The notes beneath the pieces are model-generated. The model worked only from the letters and a program-made list of their open reading frames with translations. It was not told the origin of the DNA and ran no database searches. From assembly GCA_902598305.1 (NCBI GenBank), contig CACKBL010000002.1:124001-188000 (forward strand): a DNA stretch of 64,000 nt, in the 5' to 3' direction. Every line of letters starts with the position of its first letter. Position 1 is the first letter of the stretch. The translations under genes were made by a program, and so were the position numbers. Of this stretch, positions 62,660 to 64,000 are shown one piece after another. The stretch comes from an uncultured Bacteroidota bacterium (GTDB lineage: Bacteria > Bacteroidota > Bacteroidia > Flavobacteriales > Flavobacteriaceae).

Positions 62660-62875
62660 ATGAGAGCTATAATCCTTACAGTTGCCATATTTTATCATTG
62701 TGCTAAAGATAACGATTCACATGATTGTATCGATGAATTAAAAATTTCTAATACTGTTTGTATAGAAATATACGATCCAGTCTGTGGTTGCAATAATAAA
62801 ACATATTCAAATGATTGTTATGCAAATGCTAATGGAATTACTTATTATACTAAAGGAGAATGTAAGGTGAATTGA
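62660..62875 (+). CDS. Small lipoprotein with a Kazal-type domain
   Basis: A 71-residue protein. A short hydrophobic signal ends in a lipobox-like FYHC (Cys14), so it is probably lipid-anchored. The rest has the Kazal pattern: VCIEIYDPVCGCNNKTYSND (about 33-52), then CYANANGITYYTKGEC (about 53-68), with six cysteines in the mature domain. Kazal domains inhibit serine proteases in known cases; bacterial examples are little studied. The stop shares one base with the start of the next lipoprotein gene, so the two are probably co-translated. Confidence 0.78.
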   Translation: MRAIILTVAIFYHCAKDNDSHDCIDELKISNTVCIEIYDPVCGCNNKTYSNDCYANANGITYYTKGECKVN

Positions 62876-64000
62876 TGATGAGAATTTTAATCTATTTAAC
62901 TTTTCTTGGATTTCTTTTTTCATTGAATGCCTGTAAAAAAACTGATGAATCTTTTTCGGAAGAAACCTCGTCAAAAATTGTAGAATACACTTATCCGAAA
63001 AATGACGGCCCTTATAAAAATCCATTAAAAGGGTGGAATACGGGTTGGTGGAAAGATTACGATTATGCATCAGTTGGTTTTCAGTACATCAAGTGGAAAA
63101 ATTTTGAGCCAACAAATGGTAATTTCAACTATGATTATATAGAGGAAGTCATCAATAGACCTGGGAGTGCCGGCAGACATATAATTTTGAGGCTTTATGC
63201 TGATTGGTATGGAGAGAATGAAGTTTCAGATGGCGGTCCGGGCTGGCTTTACGATGAAATTGGTGTTGAAAGATTGAGAGATGAAAATGGTAAATACATA
63301 ACTAATTTCAATAATGAAAAATTTATTTCTGAAGCTCAAGAGGCTATTAAAGCTCTTTCTATCAAATACGACTCTGATCCTAGAATTTATGCCTTTCAAC
63401 TTGGCGTAATTGGATATTGGGGCGAATGGCACAGCTATGGTTATTCTCAAGATTTTTATCTAACCAATGAGACAAAAAATAAAATACTTGACATTTATAA
63501 AGATAATTTTAATAACAAAAAGCTAATGGGTCGTTACCCATGGATAGAGCCCCTAAAATCAACTGGAAATATTGGTTTCCATAACGATTATTTTGGACCA
63601 GTCCCTCATAGTGACGAATTTGACGAAGCTGTTTTTGAGAGTAACAAATGGATTGAAGGGCCCATTGGAGGAGAATATCCACCGCAGATTTCTGAAAATG
63701 AATTTAATCAGATTTATCTAACTGGGTTAGGTGAGACAATGATTAAAAAAGGACATTATTCCACAATGAAAGTAATTAATGCTTGTGAAAATGAAGATGA
63801 TGAAATATGCAACGTTTTTATGAAACTACATAGATTAATGGGATACAACTACCAAATAGAAAAATGTAGATTTCAAGAAAGAATTTTAATTGATGAATTA
63901 CTATCCATTGAGCTTGAAATAACTAACATTGGTGTTGCTCCAATGTATTACGATTGGGACGTTGAATTTGGTATTTTAAGTAATGAAAAAAAACTGTTAA
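62875..64000 (+). CDS. DUF4832-like lipoprotein, N-terminal part (runs off window)
   Basis: At least 375 residues, open at base 64000. The signal MMRILIYLTFLGFLFSLNAC has a lipobox Cys20. The region NPLKGWNTGWW (about 49-59), IKWKNFEPTNGNFNYD (about 72-87), a conserved LGVIGYWGEWH motif (about 176-186) and GFHNDYFGP (about 233-241) suggest a TIM-barrel glycosidase-like fold of the DUF4832/DUF4874 type. A beta-sandwich domain seems to begin near 345 (DELLSIELEITNIGVAPMYYDW). Two tandem ATG codons (62875 and 62878) are possible. The enzyme activity is not established. It is coupled to the Kazal gene. Confidence 0.75.
   Translation, partial: MMRILIYLTFLGFLFSLNACKKTDESFSEETSSKIVEYTYPKNDGPYKNPLKGWNTGWWKDYDYASVGFQYIKWKNFEPTNGNFNYDYIEEVINRPGSAGRHIILRLYADWYGENEVSDGGPGWLYDEIGVERLRDENGKYITNFNNEKFISEAQEAIKALSIKYDSDPRIYAFQLGVIGYWGEWHSYGYSQDFYLTNETKNKILDIYKDNFNNKKLMGRYPWIEPLKSTGNIGFHNDYFGPVPHSDEFDEAVFESNKWIEGPIGGEYPPQISENEFNQIYLTGLGETMIKKGHYSTMKVINACENEDDEICNVFMKLHRLMGYNYQIEKCRFQERILIDELLSIELEITNIGVAPMYYDWDVEFGILSNEKKLL

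Noticed and set aside
1-64000. CRISPR arrays, prophage or complete insertion sequences
   Set aside because: No regularly spaced repeats, Cas-like, transposase or phage structural genes were seen. The only mobile-type signal is the arm-like domain on SdhA.

Overview
The window reads as a chromosome segment of a marine-type member of the Bacteroidota, most likely Flavobacteriaceae. The DNA is AT-rich, and short intergenic regions repeatedly carry the Bacteroidota promoter element TAnnTTTG, often close to the start codon. Shine-Dalgarno sequences are inconspicuous. The gene content fits: TrxR-like ferredoxin-NADP reductase, DUF2723 membrane protein, class I ribonucleotide reductase with the ATP-cone on NrdB, DUF3109 protein, three-gene sdhCAB operon, FeoB-associated Cys-rich peptide and the ligase-associated repair cluster. 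No CRISPR array, rRNA, complete insertion sequence or prophage was seen. The one RNA gene found is tRNA-Gln(UUG).

Layout. 1-2882 (minus): rimP-nusA-infB, with infB cut by the window edge and a terminator-like hairpin in the leader just before rimP. 2933-4242: ferredoxin-NADP reductase, a terminator and tRNA-Gln. 4361-13061: DUF2723 membrane protein, cysteine-free thioredoxin-fold protein, metallophosphoesterase, GH127-like lipoprotein and dGTPase. 13114-16718 (plus): a phosphate-type porin and a PiT transporter behind 11-bp direct repeats that look like a Pho box. 16824-20321 (minus): nrdB-nrdA and a gene-free leader. 20322-25726: DUF3109 protein, a small membrane protein, a four-gene minus operon (TerB/DnaJ, HupE-like, dCMP deaminase, S41 protease), bacilliredoxin and a crotonase.

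25729-36936: histidine kinase, hemJ, MATE transporter, hemH and an AraC-type regulator on the minus strand, divergent from hemA-hemC-hemD-hemE-hemF-hemB. Together these hem genes cover most of the route from glutamyl-tRNA to protoheme; hemL and a coproporphyrinogen or protoporphyrinogen alternative are not in the window. 36939-46446: DUF885 lipoprotein, serine hydrolase, 3'-5' exonuclease, aldo-keto reductase, exonuclease III, glycyl-tRNA synthetase, Ig-like lipoprotein and omega-amidase. 46465-50293 (minus): sdhC-sdhA-sdhB. 50421-56761: aminopeptidase P, feoA-feoB with its small partner, SCO protein, RseP and a secreted hypothetical protein. 56781-62423 (minus): pdeM, Lhr-like helicase, ATP-dependent ligase and exonuclease, each overlapping the next. 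62459-64000: a 55-residue double-CxxC protein, a Kazal-domain lipoprotein and the start of a DUF4832-like lipoprotein.

The most unusual observation is SdhA. It carries about 87 extra N-terminal residues that resemble the arm-type DNA-binding domain of Bacteroidota tyrosine recombinases. The ORF opens with TTG, and no ATG or GTG remains near the normal SdhA start. Related 11-12 bp direct repeats spaced 18 bp apart lie both before this fusion and before sdhC. Together these suggest an old integrase or element event inside a core respiratory operon. Other regulatory candidates are the rimP-leader hairpin, an exact 18-bp repeat shared by the AraC gene and the hemA promoter, and the Pho-box-like repeats.
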